The position numbers were made by a program, and so were the translations under genes. A model generated the notes under the pieces. That model ran no database searches. It was not told where the DNA came from and saw only the letters and a list, made by a program, of their open reading frames with translations. A stretch of 64,000 nt of DNA, taken from positions 2,542,001 to 2,606,000 of the forward strand of contig JANATF010000001.1 of assembly GCA_029449245.1 (NCBI GenBank), in the 5' to 3' direction. This document shows positions 34,937-47,068 of the stretch, in pieces; the first letter of the stretch is position 1, and every line of letters begins with the position of its first letter. The DNA is from Mortierella alpina. Taxonomy: Eukaryota > Mortierellomycota > Mortierellomycetes > Mortierellales > Mortierellaceae.

Positions 34937-37900
34937 ATGTCGAATATTAACTTTGAGCCATCACCAGAGCATATAGCCTATGCACTCTTGGGATGCTTCA
35001 TTATCTTTTTCGGCCTTGTCAGCTTGTTTGTCAAGGAAAAGCTGTTCATCTCCGAGGCATGTAAGTTTTCCTTCTGCTTTTTCGTTTTTCATGTCCATCC
35101 TTTTTTTTCATTCTTTATTTGTGCCTTTTCTGTCCAGCTGGCCACCCGCTTGGACACTTTTTGCGATGCTGCATTTAGACGGAAGAAAGGGGGGGATATG
35201 CGAGCCCAGTCGGAACCAACCAAAAAGACTGAGAAATCCAAGGGAAAAAGGGACACCATGATTATGCGCTAGCGGAAAGGGTCAACCATCTCTTCTCGCC
35301 TTTGGCCAACTCCTTCTTCTCTCTCTCTCTCTCTCCTCTTTTCCCACTCTGGCCCTTTCCTAATGCAGTTTGTAAATCTTCAGCAACTTGGGCCTTACTT
35401 TTCACCCTTTCCTTTCCCTATTTGCTATGCAGTCGTACATCGTTCTGCCCAGACACGAGACACTGAGAGAAACCCCGGCGTGGCATGTTCGCCATGCCAC
35501 AATGGTGCTTTTTGAGAACACGCCCATTGATTTTTCTTCGCACCTCCCTCCCAAGCGACTCTCGAATGATCTTCTTACGAGTGTGCTGTCATAATGTCCT
35601 TGCCTGTTCCTTTCTGGCTCGTTGTGTGTGGCTAGTTCTCATTCTTCCTGATCTCTCGCTCTCTCCCATAGTTTTCTTTTTTTCTTTTTTTTTTTCGTTT
35701 GTTCTTTACCTTTCTAGTTAGTGCTTTCTGCGCCTGAACATCATGTCGTTGCAAATGGTAATGGTAGGACGCGATAGGGCTGTCTTCACCGCTCACAAGT
35801 CCCAGGCGGACGTTTCTAGGAGACATCATCACTGATGGAGGCTGTGACGGGATATCGTCCGTACGACGATCAAAGATATACCTTGCCCGGAAGATTGCTT
35901 CTCCCTCTTCCTCTCTTCCTCTCTTCCTCTCTCTGTCGTCTGTTCCCTTTTCTCACTTTCACGTCTTTTATTCTGGTTTTTTTTTCCTTTTCGCATGGCT
36001 CTTCCATCGCGGCAATCAAAGTTGTCGCAACAGCGTTCGGGATCATCATGGGACCCTATGCGATAGGGATCTTCAACCCTGTGTCCTGGGACCAGTTTGA
36101 TACCGTCACGCTCGAGTTCACCAGGATTGTCATCGCGGTACAGGTCATGGCTGCAGGCGTGTCTTTACCCAGGTAAAGACAATAACCAACTAGGAATCGA
36201 TAGATGGGCCATATTAACCGTCTAGCTGACGGGACAATCCTATTTTATTCTTTGGACGTTGCTCTAGATCCTACATGGTCAAAGAGAGACGATCTTTATT
36301 CATGATGATAGTGCCTCTCATGATCATGATGTGGCTCACGTCAGCATTATTGATATGGGGCATGATCCCGGACCTGGACTTTGTAAGGAACTTTCTTGAG
36401 AAGCAACTCGGGAGCTGAGCTTGCTGATCGAACCCGTTGACTGCTCGCCCCAAGCTTTGCCCGCTTCCTCTTTTTATCACTAACTCTCTTTCTCGTTTAC
36501 TATTTTTCTCTCTCTCCCTCTCTCTCGCCCTCTCGCCGTCTCTGTTGTCTCTTTCACTCTGTGCCATCCAATGCGGAGAGTAGGTGGAAGCCATGGTGCT
36601 GGCTGCTTGTGTCACACCGACAGATCCAGTCTTGGCCAACTCTGTGGTCAAGGGTCGCTTTGCAGAGAAGCACGTCCCACCCAGGATCCGATATTTACTT
36701 TCTGCAGAGTCGGGTATCAACGACGGCATGGGCATTCCATTTCTATTCCTCGGACTTTACCTAATGCGGGAAAAGAGTGTTGGAACCGCGTTTGGGAAAT
36801 GGTTCTACATGGCCTGGGCATACCAGATTTTACTGAGTATCGTCCTTGGAGGACTCATTGGCGCCGCAGCTAGAAAACTCGTCAAGGGCGCCAAGAACAG
36901 GAACTTGATTGACAAGGAGTCGTTCTTGGTGTTTTCAATAGCGTTGACGTTGGCCGTTGTTGGATGTGTGACCATCCTGGCCTCGGACGACCTGCTGGCA
37001 TGTTTCATTGCAGGAAATGTCTTTGCATGGGAGTAGGTTTCGTTGAACTATGTACTGGGGGAAAGAATATGAGGATCAAATCACGACCCTAACCTTGACC
37101 GCTGACATGCTTCTTCTTGTGAACTCTTGCGCAATTCCTATAGCGACTGGTTCTCGAATGAGATTGCGGAAGCGCACATACAAGAGACGATCGATATGCT
37201 GCTCAACTTGGCGTGCTTTGTGTATATTGGATCCTCGATACCTTTCTCAAGCTTTCACGACGCGACTTTACAACTCTCCATATGGCGACTGGTTGTCCTA
37301 GCAGTCCTCATCCTCCTGCTGAGACGACTTCCTTTTGTCATCATGCTCAAGAGAACGATCCCAGCGCTGGCGACTTATCGTGAAGCGGCCTTTGCAGGAT
37401 GGTTCGGACCCATTGGTGTTGGAGCCGTCTACTTTTCAAAAGTCACCGCCAGTATGACCGACCCCCACAATCTAGGCGATAACCCACATAATGTTGAACG
37501 ACTGTTGCGAGTTCGATCCTTGGTCTTTCCTGTGGTCATGTTCTTGGTCCTCTCCAGCGTTTTCATTCACGGCATCACTGTACCGTTGTTGCACCTTCAA
37601 TACAAATACACCAGGACATGGTCTCGGAAGCGCGAGGAGAGCAGCCACGTAGTGACAAGATTGCCACATATCAACATTGGCGACGAGATCATACTGAGGC
37701 CCCCTACTGTCAATGGAACAAATGGATATATGGAAGGCGATGGTGATCACCAAAGGTCGGTCAACCAGAGGACTTCCTTGGGCTTTGGCGGCAGCCCTCT
37801 TGGGCACGGGGGATTTGCGATTGCTGGAGTTCCGGATCTGAGTAGGACCAGCACCCTCAGCAACAACAATAACACTGGTCACAATGGCACCGGCACACGG

Positions 37901-38508
37901 ACCTTGGAGAACGTGGTACAGGAAATGAAGGAAGCCGCCCGGAGCAAAGGCATACGCCATCCAAACCACGCGGCCACCGCTGCAGGGAACCACTATAACG
38001 GTGCTGGTGGTGGTGGTGGCGGCGGTGGCGGCTTTCTGCCATTATCGTTTGATAACAGCACAGAACCATCGTTTGCAGAAAGTACAATTGTTCAGCTTGG
38101 AGATGCCATTAGTGTGGACGGCTCTCACCGTTCGACCTCGCCTCTCTATCGAGGAAGAGGCGAAGGCCCAAACAACAACAGTAACAACAACAATGAACAC
38201 GCTCAGGAGTATATCGAGTCCCTGAGGGAAAGCCATCCAGCGAGCCAAGGGCTCAATGTTCAGCCATCAGACGTCCGGTCCAATTCTGCGTCTGGATCGT
38301 CTGGCAACTCGTCCACGACGGTCCTGGCGCCTTTACCGTCTACATCCTCGGATGCAAATGCCCTTCAGAATGGTCAAGGCCGAGCCTTGGCGTCCGAGTT
38401 TCATGAGGTTGAGCGAGAGGAGGACAATGGCGTTGTTCGGGAGGAGAGCCATGAGATTGATGAGCGAGGACGGGAGCAGATCGAGCGTGTGCTGGAGGAT
38501 GAATATCG

Positions 38509-38556
<48 letters not shown>

Positions 38557-38863
38557 GCAGCAGCAACAACAGCATTCCGATCCAGAGTACGGTCATCCTC
38601 ATGGTTCAACTGGGTCCCGGCCATCCCTCGAGTCTGGTACATCGATAGCAAGATACGGATCGGGCTCGGAATCTCAAGCATCGCTTCATCCAGTTGCATC
38701 AGAGGACTCTGAATGGGGAGGAGGAGACGATGTTCGCGTTGCTGTTGCTGTTGATCAGCAAAGGTCCTCATCGTCGGGGTCATCGTCCTCACGGCTGCAC
38801 CGACAACTTGGAGATATGTTCAAGTCCTTGAAGAAGGATCGCGACTCGAAAAGTATTGGATGA
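34937..38863 (+). CDS. NHA1: Plasma-membrane-type Na+(K+)/H+ antiporter (CPA1, Nha1/Sod2-like)
   Basis: Five exons, 34937-35060, 36022-36172, 36268-36382, 36584-37032 and 37144-38863, keep frame and give 852 residues. The first transmembrane helix lies in AYALLGCFIIFFGLVSLFV. Family motifs follow: SEAFVATAFGIIMGPYAIG across the first junction, TLEFTRIVIAVQVMAAG, CVTPTDPVLANSVVKGRF (the TPTDP motif), HVPPRIRYLLSAESGINDG, and HGITVPLLHL at the end of the membrane domain near residue 430. The protein exports Na+ or K+ in exchange for protons and helps salt and pH tolerance. The cytosolic tail of over 400 residues is Gly/Ser/Asn-rich with a polyQ run at about 735-756, longer than needed for transport and probably regulatory. 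Intron 1 is 961 bp, far longer than the other introns. The symbol follows yeast Nha1 by family only. Confidence 0.92.
35061..36021 (+). other. 961 bp first intron of the antiporter gene
   Basis: Donor GTAAGT at 35061 and acceptor AAAG at 36021 join SEA to FVATAFG, a continuous family sequence, so no coding exon is missing. The intron contains several pyrimidine tracts. I saw no convincing box C/D snoRNA motifs or other RNA fold. Confidence 0.7.
38508..38575 (+). repeat. CAA/CAG repeat coding for polyQ in the antiporter tail
   Basis: About 22 glutamine codons in a row, mostly CAA with CAG near the 3' end. In the other frames this reads as poly-Asn, poly-Leu or poly-Val, which are artefacts. 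Confidence 0.9.
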
Positions 38864-39112
38864 ATGAAATGGCACTCAGTCACGTCAGAGCACCACCAGT
38901 ATCTCGGTTTTCTTTTGTGGGGGGGTTTCTTTTTATTTAAGCAAGCAATTGGCATGCTTTTATTTTTTTTTCCTTTCCTCGCTACTTTGTGGGGAAAGTG
39001 GTAAAGTGAGGGGTAAGGAAGAGGAGGAGGGGGGATCTAATTTTTTTTTTACTTCCGGCACAAGAACTTGCCGGCACACACGACCCTGTATTATACACTT
39101 TCATGTTCAAAC

Positions 39113-39118
39113 AATAAA
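39113..39118 (+). terminator. Poly(A) signal, antiporter gene
   Basis: AATAAA lies 250 bp after the antiporter stop codon, in an A/T-rich context. Confidence 0.4.
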
Positions 39119-40020
39119 ATCTATGGGGAGAGGGATCCAAATCGGAAATGATCGAAGGAATAAGGGCGACCTCCGGGCCTTTTTATACGTTTGCGGCCAG
39201 CATAGTTTGAAGAGTGTCACACCCACCGGATCAATTGCATAAACTATCCTGTCGATCTTGCCCACGAGCGAGAGAGAAGGCCGCCGTGGGTGGGCACTGT
39301 TCTGGCATGCGAAAGGGCAGAAGGATTGCCGTTTTAATTGAGAGTGGAGGCCGGGACGGGAGCCAGGCTCGCGGGGTAGGGAGGTAGGGAGGGTGAGGGA
39401 GGGTTGTCTGTTTGGGCTGGCTGACACGAGGGGATCTTCTTTGTAAGACAAGGTTTTTTTTTTAACATGTGCACGCAGAGTGTGGAGCCGCTGCGGTGTT
39501 CCCCTGGTGTTGACCGTATAAAGTAACCCACATGGCGGGCTGTATACATGTACGGTTACTGTATCGAGGCCAGAGGAGAGCAAAGGACGAGATGAGGCGA
39601 GATGAGACGAGAGTCGAGCGAAGGGGACGATGACGGGCACCCCGCAAGAGCGAGGTGTCTGTGTGCGAGAACAGGCCCTCGATTCCCTCTTTTGTCCCGC
39701 GGTCCTCGGTCTTTGCGCTGAATGGAACGGGGTATTCAGTTTGCTTCTGGCCGACTATATCGCCTTCACGTGCTATGGAGGCCCTGGGCGAGATGCGGCT
39801 CTGTCTCCGTGCAAGGCGACTGCCGTGTCCTTTGGCCAGCCCACAGGAGCGGTGCTCGGTGCCTCCCGATCATGCCTCAGCGCAGAGGCAGCCCTGCTTG
39901 GGTGCTGGCTCGGCTGATCGTGGGACACCGCATGATGGCTGGCGGTGAGTGCGGGGGGGGGGCAGCAGCAAAGCGAGGCAGCCAGGCGGATCGAGCAGCG
40001 TGTGTGATCCACACGGCCCA

Positions 40021-40028
40021 TATAAATA
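40021..40028 (+). promoter_or_regulatory. TATA box of the thiolase gene
   Basis: TATAAATA lies 100 bp upstream of the ATG at 40128, followed by a pyrimidine-rich leader, the standard layout of a strongly expressed fungal gene. Confidence 0.65.
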
Positions 40029-40127
40029 CCGCCTCGCAGCTGTCGAGACCCCCATTCCCCCCTCTTTCTCTCCATTGCACACCTCATACCCCTTCCTCCT
40101 CCCTACTCCACACACACTCTCCCCATC

Positions 40128-41690
40128 ATGTCCTCCCGCCTCGCTCAAATCTCATCCCACTTGACCGTCCAGCCCACCGCGGCCGAGACCTCGTCCATCC
40201 CCACAAAGATCGGCGTCAAGTCGCCTGAGGATGTCGTCATTGTCGATGCTGTCCGCACCCCCATGACCCGCGGCAAGAAGGGTGGCTTCAAGGACACCTG
40301 CCCGTAAGTTTGGCCCTTGTGTGCTGGCCCGAACCCGGCTCCCTTGCGAACCAGCAGCCACGGCGCGGTTTTTTCTTTTATATCGTGCTACAACATCAAC
40401 ATCGTACAGACAGAGGATGGCTCCTGATCTAACCCTCGGCTCCCACTCTTTCTGTCTCGCTCTTTCTGGCGTCTTAGTGAGGATCTTTTGGCCGCTGTTC
40501 TCATCGCCATCAAGGACCGCACCAAGATCGACCCCTCGCTCGTCGACGATATCTGCGTCGGAAACGTTCTCCAGGCTGCTGGTGGAGCCACCGTCTCGCG
40601 CATGGCTGCTCTCTACGCCGGATACCCCGAGAAGACCTCCATCTACACCACCAACCGTCAGTGCTCCTCGGGATTGCAGGCTGTTGTCAACATCGCCACC
40701 CACATTCAGTCTGGCTTGATCGACATTGGTATCGGTGCCGGTGTCGAGTCCATGACCATGGGATACGGTCCCTCCGCCATGGCTCCCCAGACCTCCGAGA
40801 AGATCCCCGAGGCCTGCGAGGCTGCTGCTGACTGCCAGCTCCCCATGGGGTAAGCAAAGCATTTGGTTTTTTTCTTTTTCTTTTTCTTCGTGTCACTCTG
40901 TATTCGTATTATATCGCCTCTCGATCGGTATCACTTACTCTTTTCTTTTTTCCAATACTCTTTTGCACCTTAAAGTATCACCTCCGAGAACGTCGCCTCA
41001 GAGTTCAACGTCACCCGTGAGAAGCAGGACAAGTTTGCTGCCCTTTCCTTCAGCAAGGCTGCCAAGGCTCAGGCCGAGGGCAAGTTCGACAGCGAGATTG
41101 TCGCCGTCAAGACCATCGTCAAGGATGCTGAGGGCAACGAGAAGGAGGTTGTCATCTCCAAGGATGACGGTATCCGTGCCGGCACCACCGTCGAGAGCCT
41201 TTCCAAGCTCCGCCCTGCCTTCGATGGCGCCACCACCGCCGGTAACGCCTCCCAGGTCTCGGACGGTGCCGCCGCTGTCCTCTTGATGAAGCGCAAGACT
41301 GCCGAGAGACTCGGACTCCCCATTGTCGGAAAGTACGTCACCTCTGCTGTCGTCGGATGCCCCCCCAAGATCATGGGTGTCGGTCCCGCCGTCGCCATCC
41401 CCGCCGTCTGCAAGAAGGCTGGTGTTGCCATCAGCGACATTGACATCTTTGAGCTGAACGAGGCCTTTGCCTCCCAGGCCGTTTACAGCATTGAGAAGTG
41501 CGGTTTGGACATCAACAAGGTGAACCCCAACGGAGGTGCCATTGCCATGGGTCACCCCTTGGGATGCACCGGTGCTCGCCAGATCGCCACTCTCTTCCCA
41601 GAATTGAAGCGCCAGAACAAGAAGCTTGGTTTGACCACCATGTGCATTGGTACTGGTATGGGTATGGGCGCCATCTTTGAGCGCGAATAA
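40128..41690 (+). CDS. POT1: Peroxisomal 3-ketoacyl-CoA thiolase
   Basis: Three exons, 40128-40303, 40478-40849 and 40976-41690, with introns of 174 and 126 bp, give 420 residues. The N terminus carries RLAQISSHL, a perfect PTS2 peroxisome signal (R-L-x5-H-L). Catalytic features are the nucleophile C121 in NRQCSSG, the NEAFASQA motif, the His of NPNGGAIAMGHPLG and the C-terminal CIGTGMGMG. The enzyme splits 3-ketoacyl-CoA with CoA into acetyl-CoA and a shortened acyl-CoA, the last step of β-oxidation. Wobble positions are strongly C-biased, in line with high expression, and this makes long spurious antisense ORFs. The length matches yeast Pot1/Fox3 (417 residues). The neighbouring genes are unrelated. 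Confidence 0.96.
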
Positions 41691-41727
41691 GCGAGTTCTC
41701 TGTGTAGAGGACCCTTTGTAAAAATGT

Positions 41728-41733
41728 AATAAA
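41728..41733 (+). terminator. Poly(A) signal, thiolase gene
   Basis: AATAAA lies 38 bp after the stop, followed by an A run. The convergent SHE9-like gene ends 138 bp further on. Confidence 0.55.
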
Positions 41734-41870
41734 AAAAACGTATTTAGAAATCAACAAACCATTCATCTCCATGGCAATAAGAACACTTGTGTGGCAAACA
41801 AGAGTAGAAGGCGTCTATAACTCGCTTTATCGTACAATGGGTCTTTTTTTTTTCTTTTGTCCTTCCTGGT

Positions 41871-44146
41871 CTAATAATTCATCATGACTACCACGGTGAC
41901 CAATCCACCGATGATGGCTCCGCCCAACCCGCTCAGCAAAAAGTCCCGTCGGGTGGCGCACACCTCTGCATCCCCGTCCTTGAGGACTCGCGACAGCCGG
42001 CTGCCGCCAGGTGGGATGGTATCGAGCTCCGAGAAGCCTCCACTGCGAGAGCCGAGCTGGAGCTCCTCACGCCATGCCTTTGCCATTTCAACCGACTCTT
42101 CAGATCCGTTGCTTTTGTCGTCGTTGTTGTCCTCGGGCATAAACAGGATAGACCCATCATCTGCCACGACAAAGTTGCCAGTCGATCCAGCCTTGTCGGC
42201 GGCATTGGCCTGAGCGTCCGGGATTTGCTTTAGCAGCAGGCTCTCCATGCGATCCAGTCGCTCCTCCTGACGCTCAGCGCTCTGAATGATCCTGAGTAAT
42301 ACGTCCTCGCCTCCCAGCAATGCACCACCCACCGCCACTAACGGAGTGGCATCCGAGTCCACCGCTTCAGAGCCATCATCACCCGCCGATGGCTGAGCGG
42401 TCGCCGCAGGAGCCGCAAGAGCCGCCATCACCATTCCACTTCCTGTGCTCGCAGAGACCAATTGGTTGGGCAGAATACCTCGGTCTGTAAGATCCTGGAC
42501 GAGCTCTTCATAGCGCTCGACCTGCTTCCGACGTCTCCGGGGTTCCACAAAGGCCTGGACGACCAAGAAGGCCATGACGTTGACGCCGATCAGACCCCAT
42601 GTGCCATAGGTGCTTGCAGCCCGGATCTTGTCACTCCAGACTTGCTCCTCGTGGTATCGTTCTGTGATGACGGTGGTCAGTTGTCGGGACCGGTCCTCGA
42701 CCTCGGACTCTGCTTGTTTGTATTGGGCCTTGGTCTTTTGCTCCGCTTGCTCGTTGGCGTGTTCGGACCGGTAGAGATCTGTGAAGCGGATCACGTCGTC
42801 TGGTGACCAGAGGTGCTTGCGCTGGAGGAGGTCATTGATGGCCTTTTGGGTATCAGATCGCATCCCGATGGCGTCCTCGTAGGCTTGCTTGGCCTGCACG
42901 AGCTTGATGCGGGCCGCGTCCAATCTATCGCCTGAGGAAAGAAAAGGGGGTTTAGAAGACAAAAATAAGAGATAGAGACTCTGTATGCGCTCATAATGAT
43001 CCTTCCATGACATGATATATACCCCGGAGTGGGGGGGGGGGGGGGAAGGTGTCTCTTACCATGGGCTATCACCTTGTGCTTCAATTCGTTGATGGCGTTG
43101 TATCCTGTAAAGGTGTTGAGATGTCCTGCCAACAGCGCGATCGTATCATGGTAGTCCTTTCGTTTCATTGACTCTGAGAGTTGACGCAGACTGTCAGGGA
43201 GTGCGGAGCGAATGTACTCTGTCGAAGATTCCAAGGATCGCTTGTATGGCAGCAACTTTGCCTTGAATGGCTCTAGAGGGTCCTCGCGGAGCGGACTCTG
43301 GGAACCAGCGTCCTTTGCCTGTCCGTTGGTGGTGGATGAGGGCGCCACAGGCAGAGAGGAGGCGGGGGAAGCGCTCATTCCAGCTCCAACCAGCAAACTA
43401 TCTGTGGCGGAGGATTTGTTGCTGCTAGCCGTCGTTAGGTTTGAAGCAGTCGCCTCTGAGGATCCTGTTGACTGACTGTGTGACCATGACGTCTGGTACT
43501 GTTCCTGCTTGTGCTCCTGTTGCTTTGGCGGTTGGTTTGATTTTCCGGCTATGGCTGTTGCTTGTCTCTCTGCGTCCAGTTTGGCTCTTGCCGCTGCATC
43601 TGCCTTAGCCTGGGCTGCTGCTGCTGTACGGGCTTTAGCGGCGGCGGCCTCTGCCTCTGCCTCCTGAGCGGCCTTGAGGCGCCGCGCCTTTTCCTCTGCG
43701 ACTTTGATCGCCTCCTGTTCCAGTTTCCGCTTTTCGGCCGCGGCGCTTTCCAGTATCTCCTTCAGAGCGGCATCCTGGGCCTCGATCCGTTTCTTCTCGG
43801 CTTCAGTGACCATTTTCCTTTTGGCCTCTTCTTCTGCTACCTCGGATGCTGAGACGGCTGTAGCTTTGGTCTTTTCGGCGGCAGCCGCATCTTTCGACCC
43901 ATTGGTGCCGTTTGATGAAGAGGAGGATTGGTTGCTGTTGCTACTGCTGTGGCTGCTGCTAGCGAGCGAAGTCGAGAATGCGCGTTTGGCCAGGAGAGAC
44001 AAGGCTTTGTCAGGTCCTTGGTGAGTGACTGTGCAACCGTTGGTAACTGACAGGCGGAGGTTGGATGAGGAAAAAAGGAGCTGGGTGGAGTGACCCTTGG
44101 CTGCCAAGGTCCCGGCGGGTCGAATCAGGCGAAGATGGCTGGCCAT
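41871..44146 (-). CDS. SHE9: Mitochondrial inner-membrane protein She9/Mdm33
   Basis: Two exons, 44146-43060 and 42931-41871, with a 128 bp intron (GTAAGA...CTCAG), give 715 residues in frame. Residues 1-60 form a basic, Ser-rich presequence. A very Ala/Glu/Lys-rich coiled coil follows (EEEAKRKMVTEAEKKRIEAQ and onward). The conserved She9 core lies in exon 2: ARIKLVQAKQAYEDA, LLQRKHLWSPDDVIRFTDLY, YHEEQVWSDKIRAASTYGTW and the membrane segment GLIGVNVMAFLVVQAFVEP. A second hydrophobic segment ends the protein (LLSGLGGAIIGGLVTVVVM). She9/Mdm33 acts in mitochondrial inner-membrane morphology and fission. This copy is longer than yeast She9 (456 residues) because of the Ala-rich region and a C-terminal linker. 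It is transcribed away from the NSP1-like gene. Confidence 0.9.
43031..43045. repeat. 15-nt poly-G run in the SHE9 intron
   Basis: An uninterrupted G run on the plus strand, which gives a C run in the transcript just downstream of the donor. Length may vary or be misassembled. Confidence 0.85.
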
Positions 44147-44462
44147 GATCCGTGCTCGAGAATGTTGCCTGCTTTGCTCGCACCACGGTTCGGCCTGTGG
44201 ATGAGGGGTGGAAGTCGATTATCGGGGGGATCGGATGGCGCTTTGCGATCGAGACACGACAGACATAGCCATCGTATTGCCAGTCACTATTTTTCGCCAC
44301 TCGCCTGATGTGCTTCGCTTTGGATTCCATTTGCTGTCCTCTTGCACGTCTCTCATCCCCCCCTGGCCGCTTCCCTTTCCACGACGACCATCCCGCCCTT
44401 ATCCACACAGACGCTCTGCAATCAATCGCCAGCACCCCTACACATCTCTCTCTCACACAACG
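44147..44462. promoter_or_regulatory. Bidirectional promoter between SHE9 and NSP1
   Basis: Only 316 bp separate the two divergent start codons, so both core promoters must lie here. The plus-strand half is pyrimidine-rich near the NSP1 start. No TATA box is evident, which fits a housekeeping pair. Confidence 0.6.
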
Positions 44463-46619
44463 ATGGGTAATGCAGCCTGCCTTTCCTCCAGAGATTCAAG
44501 CCCGAAAACGCGTCCAGAGACACCACTAACACTACCTCTCCAAAATTGCTTTGCCTCTTTGTAGCGAGTAATCCAGGCTTCAGCTGTAAGAAATACCACA
44601 TGCCATCGCGAACATACCTCCATGGCCTTGCTCCTCACACTTGGGAGAGGAGACTACATTACACTCTAGTGTCCCCTATTAACCTGATCAATCTCGAACA
44701 CTAGTTGGCGGCAACACAGGAGGCTCCTTTGGCGGGGCTCCAGCAGGAGGAGCTGGAGCTGGAGGCTTTGGTGGCGCTGCCGCAGGAGGATTCGGTGCTA
44801 AACCCGCCAGCACAGGCTTTGGATTCGCCTCCACCCCAGCAACGTCCGCGCCCTCCTTTGGAGGCTCCGCCTTTGGAGGATCGGCGCCTGCTGCAGGAGG
44901 ATTTGGAGCATCCGCAGGAGCACCTTCAGGCTTTGGACAGACATCAGCCCCCACTTCGGCGCCATCATTCGGAATGCCTACTAGCGCACCTTCTGGTTTA
45001 TTTGGTCAGTCATCTGCCCCCACCTCTGCATCACCATTCGGGACAACTGCTGCTGCACCCTCTAGCGGATTTGGTGGCCTGAGTGCTGGAGGAGCCTCAT
45101 CGGCGGGCACAGGATTTGGCGGATTCGGAACCTCTTCAGCCGGTGCTGCCCCTGCATCCACTGCGACCTCAACTCCGTTTGGAATGGCCTCAGCAGCAGC
45201 ACCATCTTTTGGAGGCGCTTCAGCCGCACCCCCTAGCTTCGGTGCCCCAGCTGCATCCTCTGCAGCCCCTGCTTTCGGGATCAAGCCAGCTACACCCACC
45301 GGCGGACTGTTTGGGAACACCTCTGCTGCACCTCCTACCTCTGCTGCCTCGAGCTCTCCATTTTCTCTTGGACTGAACACAGCTGCCACCACGGCCGCCC
45401 CAGCAGGTTCCCTTTTCGCACCCAAGCCTGCCACCACTGCAGCGCCTGCACCATTGTTTGGAGGCACGACGACTTCGACCACAGGAGCCAACACCCTATC
45501 CTTCAATGCCAAGCCAGCTACACCATCACCGCTTTCGTTTTCGACGCCATCTGCTGCCTCAACCGCTGCCGCCACGACCGCGGCTGCCTCACCATTCGGT
45601 CTTTCATCCGGCACGTCCACCGCCAATTCTGCTGGCTCCGCCGCTGCAACATCTGCGCCAGCATTCAGTCTTGGAGCTGCACCTGCTGCAACTGCCGCAC
45701 CCGCTGCCACCGCCGGTCTTACAGTGAAGCCTCAGGATGATGCGAGTGCCAAACCTGCCGTGCCACCTACCCCCTCAGCCTTGCGCAACAAGAGCATGAA
45801 CGAGATTCTGCACCAATGGTCGAAGCAGTTGGATGAGCACACTAAAGCCTTCCGTGAGCAAGCAAAGAAAGTGTCGGACTGGGATCAGAAACTGTTTGCC
45901 AACGGCCACCAAGTAAGTATCGCGTGTTCTTTTGTTTACAACTATCGTCCTTTTGTCGTGATAAAGATATGTGGATTCAAAACAATATTTAACGCCTTTT
46001 CGTCACACTTTTACAGATCAGCGAGCTGTACCGGATGACGGTTGCAACGGAGCAAACACAAAAGACAATCGATCAAAACCTCGACTATATTGATTCTCAG
46101 CAGGAAGAGCTCAGCAGCATCCTGGATCAGTACGAAAGCCAGGTTCAAAAGATGTTTGAGAAGGACGCCGCCACCGCCGGAGCCAACTCGAGCGGATTGA
46201 GACCTGTGGATGAGCAGAGGGAGCAGACCTATAGCTTGGCAGAGAATTTGAACAAGCAGCTGGATGATATGTCTGTCAACCTGTCGAATATGATTGAGGA
46301 GATCAACCAGACGGCACCCAAGGCTGATATCGAAAGTGATCCTGTAAGTCCGACTTTTGTTCGTTGCCCTACCCGCGTCTCGTCAACTATGAATACACCG
46401 AGGACCTTTTTTTTTTGTGTACTCACTCGTCGAATGTCTATGACTTAGGTATCTCAAATTGTTCAAATCTTGAACGCTCACTTGACAAGTTTGCAATGGA
46501 TCGACGACAACACAACCATGCTGCAGTCCAAGGTTCAGGATGTTAGCAGGATCCAGAGCCAGGTCGTCAAGGATCATGAAAACTATCGCAGCCGCGGCGT
46601 ATTCACGGGACGATCTTGA
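44463..46619 (+). CDS. NSP1: FG-repeat nucleoporin Nsp1 (Nup62 homologue)
   Basis: Five coding exons, 44463-44466, 44565-44585, 44705-45912, 46017-46343 and 46449-46619, give 576 residues in frame. The first coding exon has only four bases (ATGG). The joined start reads MASNPGFSFGGNTGGSFGG, which is typical FG-nucleoporin sequence and supports the model. Residues 1-365 are Ala/Ser/Gly-rich with many FG and SFG/GFG repeats that line the nuclear pore channel. From about 370 to the end is the Nsp1_C coiled coil (NKSMNEILHQWSKQLDEH, then SELYRMTVATEQTQKTIDQN, LDYIDSQQEELSSILDQYE and HLTSLQWIDDN), which forms the central channel complex with the Nup57 and Nup49 homologues. An alternative continuous start at 44463 meets a stop and fits no family. 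Confidence 0.92.
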
Positions 46620-46996
46620 GATTCTGGAAAGAACAACAGGATAAAAACCAGAAGATGTGAAGCAACGCGAAAAAGCAAAGAATGAAAAGGAACGGAAATA
46701 AACATTGATCACCCTATGAAAACGAATACCGTACATTTTTCTGCGCTTGTCGTGCCTCACTCATGGTCGATCGCCTTGTCCTGTGCGAAGAACAATAAGT
46801 GGTGGCAATGAACATACCAAATCCGACAATGGTTGGTGACAAGCATTGTTTGCCACGGCTTTGACACAGGATCTTGTCTTCCACCAAGGATCAAGGAGCC
46901 AAATTGCACTCCATCCTGAATATATCCATACCATTCCCCATCCGCGTTTGACCTAGCTCAGCTACGCCAAGCTAATGTTTTCATAAACGACAAGGC

Positions 46997-47005
46997 TATA
47001 TAAAA
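46997..47005 (+). promoter_or_regulatory. Isolated TATA-box-like element
   Basis: TATATAAAA lies 220 bp upstream of the tRNA and 830 bp before the next ATG. A role for either gene is not shown; an unannotated short transcript is possible. Confidence 0.3.
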
Positions 47006-47068
47006 CGTGTTTTCGCCAAAGTTGCTTCACACTTCTACGCTGCATCTACGCTGCCGCTCAACCCCTGC

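Larger units (their letters stand above)
38864..40127. other. Intergenic between antiporter and thiolase
   Basis: This 1.26 kb contains the antiporter 3' UTR with an AATAAA at 39113-39118 and the thiolase promoter. There is a G run of about 10 nt near 39953-39962. ORFs in the middle are of odd composition and not supported. Confidence 0.5.

Noticed and set aside
35061-36021. A snoRNA inside the long antiporter intron
   Set aside because: No well-spaced C and D boxes with a terminal stem were found by eye.
40998-41555. A 185-codon antisense ORF over the thiolase gene, and other antisense ORFs nearby
   Set aside because: They mirror a strongly C-biased coding strand, have no start context or splice signals, and show no domain. 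The sense thiolase explains them.
45006-45710. A 234-codon Ala/Gly/Pro-rich antisense ORF in the NSP1 FG region
   Set aside because: It is the reverse of the Ser/Ala/Gly repeat codons of NSP1 and has no conserved motif.
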